Positions 15,384 through 22,710 of a stretch of 31,488 nucleotides of DNA are shown piece after piece; within the stretch, counting starts at the first letter, position 1; each line of letters opens with the position of its first letter. This stretch comes from Chloroflexia bacterium. Lineage in GTDB: Bacteria > Chloroflexota > Chloroflexia > Thermomicrobiales > JALYUS01. Both the position numbers and the translations under genes were made by a program. The stretch spans positions 1-31,488 of the forward strand of contig JAICJW010000004.1 of the NCBI GenBank assembly GCA_025928215.1, given 5' to 3'. The notes under the pieces were generated by a model, which ran no database searches, had not been told where the DNA came from, and saw nothing but the letters and a program-made list of their open reading frames with translations.

Positions 15384-16235
15384 ATGGCAGAAACGCCCAT
15401 CGCGCGGGGCCGATCCGCCGCCGGGCGCCGTCTGGTAGCCAGTGGCAGTTTGGCGCGCTGGTATGGCGCGCTCGACGCGATGTCACCCTATTTGATCGCG
15501 CTGATCGCGATCGCGATCGCCCGTCATCCCTTTGAATCCACGCGGCCCGCGACCGTGGCAGTGGTTGTCGCGGTCGTTCTCCTCGCTGGGGGAGCAGGCG
15601 CGCCGTTCTTCTGGGAGATGTCGGACGCACATCTCACCTGGCCGGTTGCCTTCGTGCTTTTCGTGCTGCTGGCACCGTTCCTCGCGCTGCATGCGTCCCT
15701 GGAAAACAGCGCGCTCAACGCGCCGGTGCCCATTCACGTGTTGCCGCTCATCTTCATCTGGGCTGGCCTGTTCGCCGTGTCGTTGCTGATCGCCGGCTCT
15801 CTCGCGACCGCCGCTGACCATCCCGCATGGGCGGGCGTAATCGTTGCCCCGCTGGCGGCATTCACGACCGCCGTCGCCGCTACCAGCCCAGACGCCTCGC
15901 GACACGCGGTGTTCACCGCGCTGCTCGTCGCGTTTGCTATTGCCGAAGTATCCGCAGGTGTCGGATGGCTTCTTCCGGAACGCTACCGATGGTTCCTCAT
16001 CCCAGCCATCCTGGCAAGCAGCGCGCTCGTCGCCGCGCGGATGGTGCAGACGACGCCGCATCATCTGCCGGGCCGCTGGCTGCTCCTCGGCGACGCAGCG
16101 CTCGCGACTATGATCGGCCTGATCGCGCTGGGCTTGCCCATTGTGAGTCGCTGGCTTACGAGCAGCGGTGGGGAACCGCCCGCCGAGGGTGCGCTTGGGA
16201 TCGTGAAGCGATCGCGCGACAGGGGCACGGGTTAG
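15384..16235 (+). CDS. Polytopic membrane protein of unknown function
   Basis: 283 residues. Not recognised. Hydrophobicity suggests about eight membrane helices, near residues 33-49, 56-74, 86-104, 119-142, 149-167, 173-195, 201-219 and 231-254. There is a basic N-terminus (ARGRSAAGRRLVASGSLARW) and a basic C-terminus (IVKRSRDRGTG), consistent with both ends in the cytoplasm. No catalytic or transport motif is visible. The ATG at 15384 follows the stop of the PHP gene by 2 nt, so translation is probably coupled. An upstream in-frame extension exists but overlaps the PHP gene. Confidence 0.72.
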   Translation: MAETPIARGRSAAGRRLVASGSLARWYGALDAMSPYLIALIAIAIARHPFESTRPATVAVVVAVVLLAGGAGAPFFWEMSDAHLTWPVAFVLFVLLAPFLALHASLENSALNAPVPIHVLPLIFIWAGLFAVSLLIAGSLATAADHPAWAGVIVAPLAAFTTAVAATSPDASRHAVFTALLVAFAIAEVSAGVGWLLPERYRWFLIPAILASSALVAARMVQTTPHHLPGRWLLLGDAALATMIGLIALGLPIVSRWLTSSGGEPPAEGALGIVKRSRDRGTG

Positions 16236-16639
16236 CGGCGCGCGACTATGAGCGGTTGCCGGAAACCCTTGCTGGTCTACATCTGGTCGCCTTCGTGATG
16301 CTCATGCTTCAATGTCTCCGCGTCCTCAATAGGTCAACAACACCCTCGAGGCAACGGATGAAATAGGGCTCTCCCGCGTTCCTGCGCTCTCAGCGGCGTG
16401 GATATCAGATCAACCAACGAAAGCGGAAATATTGTACGCTATGGTCGGCGACGCCCATCGTCACGGCCGATCATGCGACGCGCTGTCATAACACGAATGG
16501 GTGAAGCCTGGACGCTGAACGGATGACCGGCCTCCCGACCGCACAGCGCCGTGGCATGCATCGCCATCCTGGTTGTTGGTGGGGCCACCTCGAACCGAAG
16601 AGATCGCGATCATGCAAGCCGGGAAAGGGAGGAAAACGG
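16236..16639. other. 404-bp stretch without a gene
   Basis: No convincing coding frame, hairpin or strong promoter was found. An AT-richer patch (AAATATTGTACGCTATGG, about 16426-16443) might hold a promoter for the genes that follow. It marks the left border of the GC-rich acyl-CoA block. Confidence 0.4.
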
Positions 16640-17359
16640 GTGGAATACCAGAATATCCTGTGGGAACAGCAGGGCGGCATCGGCATCATCACGCTGAACC
16701 GGCCCGCTGCGCTCAACGCGCTCAACCAGGCCCATCTGATCGAGCTGAATGATGCCGTGCAGCGGGCCGGGTTCGACCCCGGCGTGCGGAGCCTGGTGAT
16801 CACCGGTGCGGGACGCGGCTTCTCGGCTGGCGCTGATGTCAAGGAGTGGGGCGCGGCCCACGAGGACGACGAGCCGTCCGCTGGCTGGATCGACCTGGCC
16901 CATGCCCTCATCACGCGTATCTACCGCCTGCCCAAGCCCGTCGTCGCCGCCATCAACGGAGTCGCGGTCGGCGCAGGCTGCGACATCGCCCTCGCCTCCG
17001 ACCTGCGCGTCGCCTCGACCGCTGCGCGCTTCGGCCAGGCATACATCTAGCTCGGCTATTGCCCCGACGCCGGCGGCTCATTCCTGCTGCCACGACTGAT
17101 CGGCGAGGCGCGCGCGATGGAGCTGATCTACACTGGCCGCATCATGGCCGCTGATGAGGCAGACCGGCTCGGCCTGCTCAACGCGCTGGTCGAGCCGGAT
17201 CAGTTGATGCCGACGGCGCTCGCGCTCGCCGGACGGCTCGCGCAGGGCCCGACGATCGCGATCGGTCTGGCGAAGGAGAACATCCGCCGGAACGCCTCCC
17301 TCACCATCGAGGATGCGCTGCGCACCGAGCGCCGCGACGCCATCTTCCAGGGCCGCTGA
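16640..17359 (+). pseudogene. Enoyl-CoA hydratase/isomerase gene with an internal stop and a C-terminal deletion
   Basis: GTG start with GGGAAAGGGAGG upstream. The frame encodes a crotonase-fold protein: LNRPAALNALN, ITGAGRGFSAGAD (CoA and oxyanion-hole region), PVVAAINGVAVGAGCDIALASD. A TAG at 17048-17050 interrupts it after FGQAYI; the same frame continues as LGYCPDAGGSFLLPRLIGEARAMEL to a TGA at 17357-17359. Near the end the sequence jumps from EDALRTERRDA to IFQGR and lacks about 20 residues (the usual DFREGxxAFLEKR part). Two independent lesions argue for a decaying gene rather than recoding. A single-base sequencing error could explain the TAG but not the deletion. PDAGG in place of PEGG suggests an isomerase-like (PaaG-like) origin. 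The synthetase gene follows after 4 nt. Confidence 0.8.
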
Positions 17360-17363
17360 GCCG

Positions 17364-19553
17364 ATGGCCACCGATCACGCCGCCGCATTGCCGACCGACG
17401 CCGTGGACTGGGCGCATCTCGCCGGGGACGACGCGGCGTCCCATCCGCTCTACCCGCTCTTCTATCCCCGCTCGGTCGCCGTCGTCGGCGCGTCACCGAA
17501 GGGCGGCTACGGGCTTGGCGTGATCACCGCGCTCACGTCGTTCGGCTTCGCGGGGACGATTTACCCGGTCAACCCGCACTACGATACGATCGCCGGCCTC
17601 CACGCCTACCCGGAAATCGGCGCGATCCCCGAACCGGTGGATGCGGTCGCCATCGCGGTGCCGTCGCGGGCGGTGCCGGGGGTTGTTCGGCAAGCGATCG
17701 CCGCCGGGGCGAAGGGCGGGGTCGCGTTCGGCAGCGGCTTCGCGGAGGCGGGTGAAGAGGGCCAGTCATTAGAGGCCGAGCTGCGCGCCCTCTGCGGCGA
17801 GCGCTTTCCACTAATTGGGCCGAACTGCCTCGGGGTGATGAGCTACTGCGGCGGCGCGGCCCTATGGGCCATCACCATTGGGACACGGCGCGGGGTCGGC
17901 GCGGTCGGGCTGGTCACCCAGAGCGGCAATATGGCGCTAACGCTGATGGTCTCTAGCCGTGGTCTGGGACTCGCCCACGTGGTGTCGGCTGGTAATCAGG
18001 CCGTTGTTGATGCCGTGGACGTGATGAGTTTCTATCTCACCGAACCCGGCGTCCGCGTCATCGCTGCCGTGATCGAGGGACTCACCGATGTCGCGAAGTT
18101 CCGCCGCGTCGCGGCCCGAGCGGCCGAGCGAGACATCCCGATTGTCGCCCTGAAGCTCGGCCGGTCGGAGAAGGCGAGCCGCGCAGCGGTGGCCCACACC
18201 GGCTCGTTGACCGGCGCGGATCGGCTCTACGATGCGCTTTTCAGGCAATACGGCGTTCTCCGCGTGGACGATCTCGAAGAGTTGATGGAGACCGCGAAGC
18301 TGCTCGCCGCCGACCGGCGTCCGACCGGGCCGGGGCTGGGCGTGTTCGCCAGTTCCGGCGGAGAGTGCGGGCTGATCGCCGATCTGGCCGCCGCCAGTGA
18401 GGTCGCCCTGCCCGATCTGCGACCGGAGACGCGCGCGGAGCTGCGCGACATCTTGCCATCATTCGCCAATCCGCTCAACCCGCTCGACATCACCGCTTCC
18501 GGTTGGGGCGATCGCGGAATCTACGGCGACGTCGCCACGCTGTTGGCCGCAACGCCGGGGGTGGACATCGTTGCCTGTATTGGCGACACGACGCGCAACT
18601 CCGGGCCGCTTAGTGCGACCGGCTGGGACAAGATGATCGCCGGATTGTCCGATGCCCGCGCTCGAACGGACAAACCAATCGCCGTCATTAACACCCTGAC
18701 TGATGTCTCTTATGAAATGACCGATGCGCTGGCCGCGCATGGGTTGATACACCTCTCCGGCGCGCGGAACGCGGTGCGCGCGGTCGGCCATGCGGGCTGG
18801 TACGCGCGCTGGCGGGGTGAACAGCGCGCCCTGCGTGGCAGGGCCACCGTTGATGCCGAACGCCGGGCACGCGCGCTCGCGCTCCTGCCCGCCGCCGGTA
18901 GTGGTGGCGTCGCGGAGTCGGCCAGCAAGGAACTGCTCCGGCTCTACGGCATCCCAGTGCCAGACGGCGGTCTGGCCGCAAGCGCCGACGCGGCGCTCGC
19001 GCTGGCCAACGAGGTCGGCTATCCGGTCGTGCTAAAGATCGAGGCCGACAGCGTCTACCACAAAACCGAGATCGGCGGCATCACGCTTGGGATCACGTCC
19101 GACGAGCAGTTGCGAGCAGAGCATGCCGCGCTGCTCGCGCGGGTCGCGGTCCGCGCGCCGGGCGCGCGGATACGCGGCGTCCGGGTGGAACGGATGGCGT
19201 CCGGCCTCGTCGAGCTGATCGTCGGCGGGCGTAACGATCCGGTCTTCGGCCCGATTGTCGTCGTCGGGCTTGGTGGCGTGCAGGCCGAGGTACTGCAGGA
19301 TATCTCTACCCGGCTCGCGCCGGTGGATGCCGACGAAGCCCGGGCAATGCTCGACGAGTTGCGCGGCGCAGCGCTCCTCGGCCCGTTCCGCAGCCGCCCG
19401 GCCGTTGACCTCGCCGCCGTAGCCGCTGTGGTCAGCCATGTATCACAGATGCTGATCGAGCTACCTGAGCTGTGCGAGGTGGACCTCAACCCGGTGCTCG
19501 TCCATGCCGAGGGCGACGGCTGCGTCGCGCTCGACGCGTTGGCGGTCGTCTGA
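17364..19553 (+). CDS. Acyl-CoA synthetase, ADP(NDP)-forming
   Basis: 729 residues with alpha and beta parts fused. The CoA-binding Rossmann domain is at about 32-125 (PRSVAVVGASPKGGYGLG). Succinyl-CoA-ligase-like domains follow (LIGPNCLGVM, LVTQSGNMAL, then KLGRSEKASRAAVAHTGSLTGADRLYDALF, containing the probable phospho-His). An ATP-grasp domain is at about 510-720 (SKELLRLYGIPVP, GYPVVLKIE, VYHKTEIGGITLGI, GRNDPVFGPIVVVGLGG, ELCEVDLNPV). The family makes acyl-CoA from acid, CoA and ATP, or ATP in the reverse direction. Pairing with an enoyl-CoA hydratase gene suggests aromatic or fatty-acid catabolism. Hand counts of three 60-bp lines in this block give 72-78% G+C, versus 53-67% in sampled neighbouring genes, hinting at acquisition. 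Confidence 0.9.
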   Translation: MATDHAAALPTDAVDWAHLAGDDAASHPLYPLFYPRSVAVVGASPKGGYGLGVITALTSFGFAGTIYPVNPHYDTIAGLHAYPEIGAIPEPVDAVAIAVPSRAVPGVVRQAIAAGAKGGVAFGSGFAEAGEEGQSLEAELRALCGERFPLIGPNCLGVMSYCGGAALWAITIGTRRGVGAVGLVTQSGNMALTLMVSSRGLGLAHVVSAGNQAVVDAVDVMSFYLTEPGVRVIAAVIEGLTDVAKFRRVAARAAERDIPIVALKLGRSEKASRAAVAHTGSLTGADRLYDALFRQYGVLRVDDLEELMETAKLLAADRRPTGPGLGVFASSGGECGLIADLAAASEVALPDLRPETRAELRDILPSFANPLNPLDITASGWGDRGIYGDVATLLAATPGVDIVACIGDTTRNSGPLSATGWDKMIAGLSDARARTDKPIAVINTLTDVSYEMTDALAAHGLIHLSGARNAVRAVGHAGWYARWRGEQRALRGRATVDAERRARALALLPAAGSGGVAESASKELLRLYGIPVPDGGLAASADAALALANEVGYPVVLKIEADSVYHKTEIGGITLGITSDEQLRAEHAALLARVAVRAPGARIRGVRVERMASGLVELIVGGRNDPVFGPIVVVGLGGVQAEVLQDISTRLAPVDADEARAMLDELRGAALLGPFRSRPAVDLAAVAAVVSHVSQMLIELPELCEVDLNPVLVHAEGDGCVALDALAVV

Positions 19554-19634
19554 CCCCATCGGCTGCGAGCGCGAAGACTGCGATGCGCCAACGAGGGGGG
19601 AGGACAACCGATCGGCGAGCTGTCGCATGCGTCG

Positions 19635-19772
19635 TCACCCGGGTTGCTGGCCGTATTCTTCGTCGGGCACGAGCGCGACCTGGGTCGCGCTCATGCCTGC
19701 GTCGTCCGCGAGGAACATACTCAGACGGGGCAACTCCACCGAGAAGCCTATCACGCCAAGGGCGGCTGTAGT
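19635..19772 (-). other. Possible gene remnant, unidentified
   Basis: An open stretch on the minus strand reads protein-like (ALGVIGFSVELPRLSMF, then ADDAGMSATQVALVPDEEYG) and ends at a TGA-type stop at 19635. It is in a different frame from nadE and has no start of its own. It could be the tail of a lost gene or chance. The family was not recognised. Confidence 0.2.
19671..19692. terminator. Hairpin between convergent synthetase and nadE genes
   Basis: GAGCGCGAC and GTCGCGCTC form a 9-bp stem with a CTGG loop. No T-run on either side. Position between the stops at 19553 and 19774 suits a bidirectional terminator. Confidence 0.35.
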
Positions 19773-19773
19773 T

Positions 19774-20652
19774 CTAATGGCCCCAATCGCGCAGATAAAG
19801 GAAATCGTGCTCGATCGTGCGGGCGCTGAGTTTCGCAATGGGGGGCATGCGCCGCTTGTATTGCGCGGCCCGCACGAGGCGGATAACGCGCTCGATCACC
19901 GGGGCGGGAAGGCCACGTTCGATCAGGGCGGCAGGGCGCATGCGGCGATCCACGAGTTCGTAGAGTACTTCATCCACTGCCTCGTAGGTCAACTGCAACT
20001 CATCTTCGTCGGTCTGCCCCGGCCACAAGTCCGCGCTCGGCGGTTTGCCGATGATGACGGGGGGAACGCCGATAGCGGCGCTCAATTGCCGGATTTGCGT
20101 CTTATAGAGATCCGCTATTGGATGAATCGCGGCGGCGGAATCGCCGTAGACAGTGGAGTACCCGAGCAGCATCTCGGTCTTGTTCGAGGTGCCGATGACG
20201 AGGCCGCCGTAGCCCTCCGATTGGTCATAGAGGATTTTCATCCGCTCGCGCGCCATGATATTGCCCCGGCGGCGGTTCGACATCTCCGGGAACTGGGCGA
20301 AATAGGGGTCTACCTGCGGCGTGACAGGGATCGTCAGGCTCTGGACGCCGAGTTGCTCAACGCAGAGAAGTCCATGGGCAAGGCTGTCCGGGTTGCTTGT
20401 CCGGTACGGCATCAGGACGGCGAGCACATTCTCCGGCCCGAGCGCCTCGGCCGCAAGGGCAACGACGAGCGCCGAATCAATGCCGCCACTCACCCCGACG
20501 ACGCCGCGACGCACACCGAATTTCCCGATCTCTTCCGCGATGAACTGCGCCAGGACGCGCCTGGTCAGGTCAGGATCAATCCAGAGCGCCGCCCGCCGCC
20601 CGTCCATCCGCTCGGCTGCCGCCTCTGCCTGCTGCTCGACCGCTCGCGCCAT
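19774..20652 (-). CDS. nadE: NAD+ synthetase, ammonia-dependent (synthetase domain only)
   Basis: 292 residues from ATG 20652, which has AAGGGG about 8 nt upstream; a longer frame to 20730 lacks such support. NadE amidates deamido-NAD with ATP. The P-loop SGGIDSALV (55-63), TSNKTEMLLGYSTVYGDSAAAIHPIADLYKTQI and KPPSADLWPGQTDEDELQLTYE are typical. No N-terminal glutaminase domain is fused, so it needs free ammonia or a separate glutaminase; a candidate is encoded at 11926-12837. The last gene of a minus-strand run after rluD (100-nt gap). Confidence 0.95.
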   Translation of the reverse strand: MARAVEQQAEAAAERMDGRRAALWIDPDLTRRVLAQFIAEEIGKFGVRRGVVGVSGGIDSALVVALAAEALGPENVLAVLMPYRTSNPDSLAHGLLCVEQLGVQSLTIPVTPQVDPYFAQFPEMSNRRRGNIMARERMKILYDQSEGYGGLVIGTSNKTEMLLGYSTVYGDSAAAIHPIADLYKTQIRQLSAAIGVPPVIIGKPPSADLWPGQTDEDELQLTYEAVDEVLYELVDRRMRPAALIERGLPAPVIERVIRLVRAAQYKRRMPPIAKLSARTIEHDFLYLRDWGH

Positions 20653-20752
20653 CGTGGAACGCCCCTTGATCGTGCAATGCTTCACAAATGCTCTTGCCGA
20701 GAGGATACCACGCCAACCCCCGCAGAGCAATCATCATGCCGCAGAATCCGCG

Positions 20753-21673
20753 TCATGCAGTATGCCGCAGCGCATCGAGGACTGCGCGCAGATCATCGGG
20801 CAGCGGGCTGAGAAAGGCACGCCGCTCGCCGTCCGGGAGCGTGATCTCCAGCAGCGCCGCGTGGAGAAATTGGCGGGTCAGGCCGTGCGGTGGCCTCTGG
20901 CGCGGAGCATACCGGCGGTCGCCCGCCACCGGATGCCCGATAGACGCGCAATGCACGCGAATCTGGTGCGTGCGCCCGGAACGAAGATCAACCGTGAGGA
21001 GCGTATAGCCCGGTAGCCGCTCCACGATATGCACGATACTCGTCGCGTCCCTGCCACCACTCACGACCGCCATGCGCGTGCGATGGACTGGGTCGCGTCC
21101 AATCGGCGCATCTATCGTCCGGTCGCGCGGCACGATCCCGTGGACGAGCGCGGTATATTCCTTATGCGCGGTGCGCTCCCGGAGTTGCCGGGCGAGGAAT
21201 TCGCGTGCTCCATCATGCTTCGCGACGATCAGGACGCCGGAGGTCTCCTTATCGAGACGATGGACGATGCCGGGCCGGACCTCATCGTTCGTCCGCACCT
21301 CCGGGGCATGCGCGAGGATGCCATGTACGAGTGTCCCGGTCCAGTTGCCCGCACCGGGGTGGACGACCAACCCGGCAGGCTTATCCACGACGATGACATC
21401 CGCGTCCTCATAGAGGATTGCGAGCGACATCTGCTCAGGGATGAGTGCGGTCCGGCTCGGTTCATCGGGAATGACGACCGCGATCCGCTCGCCGCCGCGC
21501 AGGCGAAAACTCGCCTTGCGATGCCGCCCGTCTACCTGCACATCGGCTCGGTCTATTCGTACCTGAAGGTACGCCCGGGTAAATTGGGGGAGCGCCGCCG
21601 CGAGGAAACGGTCAAGCCGTTCACCGGCATGCTCCGGCTCCGCCGTGAGGAGGTGCGATTGCGGAGTGGGCAT
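20753..21673 (-). CDS. rluD: RluD-family 23S rRNA pseudouridine synthase
   Basis: 306 residues. An S4 RNA-binding domain (about 16-75, ERLDRFLAAALPQFTRAYLQVRI) precedes the RluA-type catalytic domain. DKPAGLVVHPG (97-107) and HRLDKETSGVL (138-148) with catalytic Asp141 are intact, as is the later RSGRTHQIRVH. RluD isomerises uridines in helix 69 of 23S rRNA; other RluA-family targets cannot be excluded. Its start lies 2 nt after the lspA stop, an arrangement (lspA-rluD) common in many bacteria, and implies co-translation. Confidence 0.92.
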   Translation of the reverse strand: MPTPQSHLLTAEPEHAGERLDRFLAAALPQFTRAYLQVRIDRADVQVDGRHRKASFRLRGGERIAVVIPDEPSRTALIPEQMSLAILYEDADVIVVDKPAGLVVHPGAGNWTGTLVHGILAHAPEVRTNDEVRPGIVHRLDKETSGVLIVAKHDGAREFLARQLRERTAHKEYTALVHGIVPRDRTIDAPIGRDPVHRTRMAVVSGGRDATSIVHIVERLPGYTLLTVDLRSGRTHQIRVHCASIGHPVAGDRRYAPRQRPPHGLTRQFLHAALLEITLPDGERRAFLSPLPDDLRAVLDALRHTA

Positions 21674-21675
21674 TG

Positions 21676-22197
21676 TCAGCCATCACGACGCGCGGATCGG
21701 TCCATGAGGAGAAGATAGATCGCCAGCGTGAGCATCCCGACCGTGATGCAGCTATCCGCGATGTTGAACGTCGGGTAATGCGTGAAATGGATCCAGTCCG
21801 TCACATGACCGAGCCGAATGCGGTCAATGATGTTCCCGACCGCGCCGCCGAACACCCCGCCGACCGCGAGGCGCAGCACCGGCTGCCCTTGCGGCAAGGC
21901 GCGGTAATAGTAAATCAGCACGCCGATCACGATGACACCGATCAGGAGTAAGGTTGTGCTGCGTCCTTGAAAGAGGCTGAACGCCGCACCGGTATTCTCA
22001 TCGTGCCGGAGATCGAGTAGCCGGGGGATAATGACCTTCGACGCGCCCGCCTCCGGTGGCCCCAGAGAGCGAATGACCATTGCTTTGGTGATCTGGTCAA
22101 TGGCAACGACAATCGCCGCGACGATCAGCGGCCAGAGATCAAATCCACGCGCACGGGTCGCAAGGCCCGATGGGTGATCGGAGTGTTCTATCACCAC
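21676..22197 (-). CDS. lspA: Lipoprotein signal peptidase (signal peptidase II)
   Basis: About 173 residues. Cleaves signal peptides of prolipoproteins in the membrane. Conserved boxes are seen: DQITKAMV, NTGAAFSLF, then the two catalytic aspartates in GNIIDRIRLGHVTDWIHF and FNIADSCITVG. Four membrane helices are expected. The start is taken as the GTG at 22197, 4 nt after the dksA-like stop; the adjacent GTG at 22194 is equally good. An ATG at 22308 would overlap the upstream gene by more than 100 bp and is rejected. Substrates in this window could include the LppM-like lipoprotein. Confidence 0.92.
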   Translation of the reverse strand: MVIEHSDHPSGLATRARGFDLWPLIVAAIVVAIDQITKAMVIRSLGPPEAGASKVIIPRLLDLRHDENTGAAFSLFQGRSTTLLLIGVIVIGVLIYYYRALPQGQPVLRLAVGGVFGGAVGNIIDRIRLGHVTDWIHFTHYPTFNIADSCITVGMLTLAIYLLLMDRSARRDG

Positions 22198-22201
22198 GAC
22201 G

Positions 22202-22609
22202 CTATCGAACGGTGGGAAGCGGCCGGTACGTCCCGAGTACCTCACGCTTCTCCTGCGCCTGCACGGTATACCGCGCATACGGCAATGCTTCGAGGCGGGC
22301 GACGGCAATCGGCTCGTTCGTGTCCTCGCAGATGCCGTAGGTCTTCGTCTCGAATTTCGTCAGTGCGTGCTGGATTTCGCCGAGCATCACTTCGATATTC
22401 GCCCGCACGGTAAGGTCCGTCTCTTGCTCCTGCGCGTCGCTCCCCTCATCGGCCATGTGGTTGCCGACACCGGCACCCTCATCGCTCTGCGATTGCCCGA
22501 GCCGGATCAACTCCTGATCAATGACGCGCAACTCCGTCTGCAATCGGTCGCGCTCCGCGGTTAACTTCTGCTTCTGTGCTTCGAGAAATTCGGGCGTAAA
22601 CGCCGCCAT
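22202..22609 (-). CDS. TraR/DksA-family protein with a degenerate zinc finger
   Basis: 135 residues. A coiled-coil-like N-terminus (about 8-38) and acidic middle are followed by the DksA/TraR C-terminal block YGICEDTNEPIAVARLEALPYARYTVQAQEKRE. In the canonical form this reads CxxC...CxxC; here only Cys94 remains, and Thr97, Thr115 and Ala118 replace the others, so zinc binding is unlikely. The family acts on RNA polymerase through its secondary channel; Zn-less members exist. The gene precedes lspA with a 4-nt gap, as in many Gram-positive genomes. GGAG lies 8 nt before the ATG. Confidence 0.88.
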   Translation of the reverse strand: MAAFTPEFLEAQKQKLTAERDRLQTELRVIDQELIRLGQSQSDEGAGVGNHMADEGSDAQEQETDLTVRANIEVMLGEIQHALTKFETKTYGICEDTNEPIAVARLEALPYARYTVQAQEKREVLGTYRPLPTVR

Positions 22610-22682
22610 GACCTACTCTCCATTCCGCCAATCGCCGTCCGTGCGGCCAATCCCGCCGCGCGTAGTCGCACAATAAACCGCG

Positions 22683-22691
22683 AGTATACCA
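22683..22691 (-). promoter_or_regulatory. Extended -10 promoter for dksA-like/lspA/rluD/nadE
   Basis: Minus strand TGG-TATACT (22691-22683), without a good -35. It would start transcription just past the uvrA stop with a leader of about 65 nt. Confidence 0.45.
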
Positions 22692-22710
22692 CGATGATCG
22701 AGCGCCCCCG

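Noticed and set aside
17048..17050. TAG as a recoded (for example pyrrolysine) codon
   Set aside because: The protein family needs no such residue there, no recoding machinery is visible, and a second lesion is present in the same gene.
22202..22308. Longer LspA start at 22308
   Set aside because: It would overlap the dksA-like gene by 107 bp and adds non-family sequence; the GTG at 22197 fits spacing and length.
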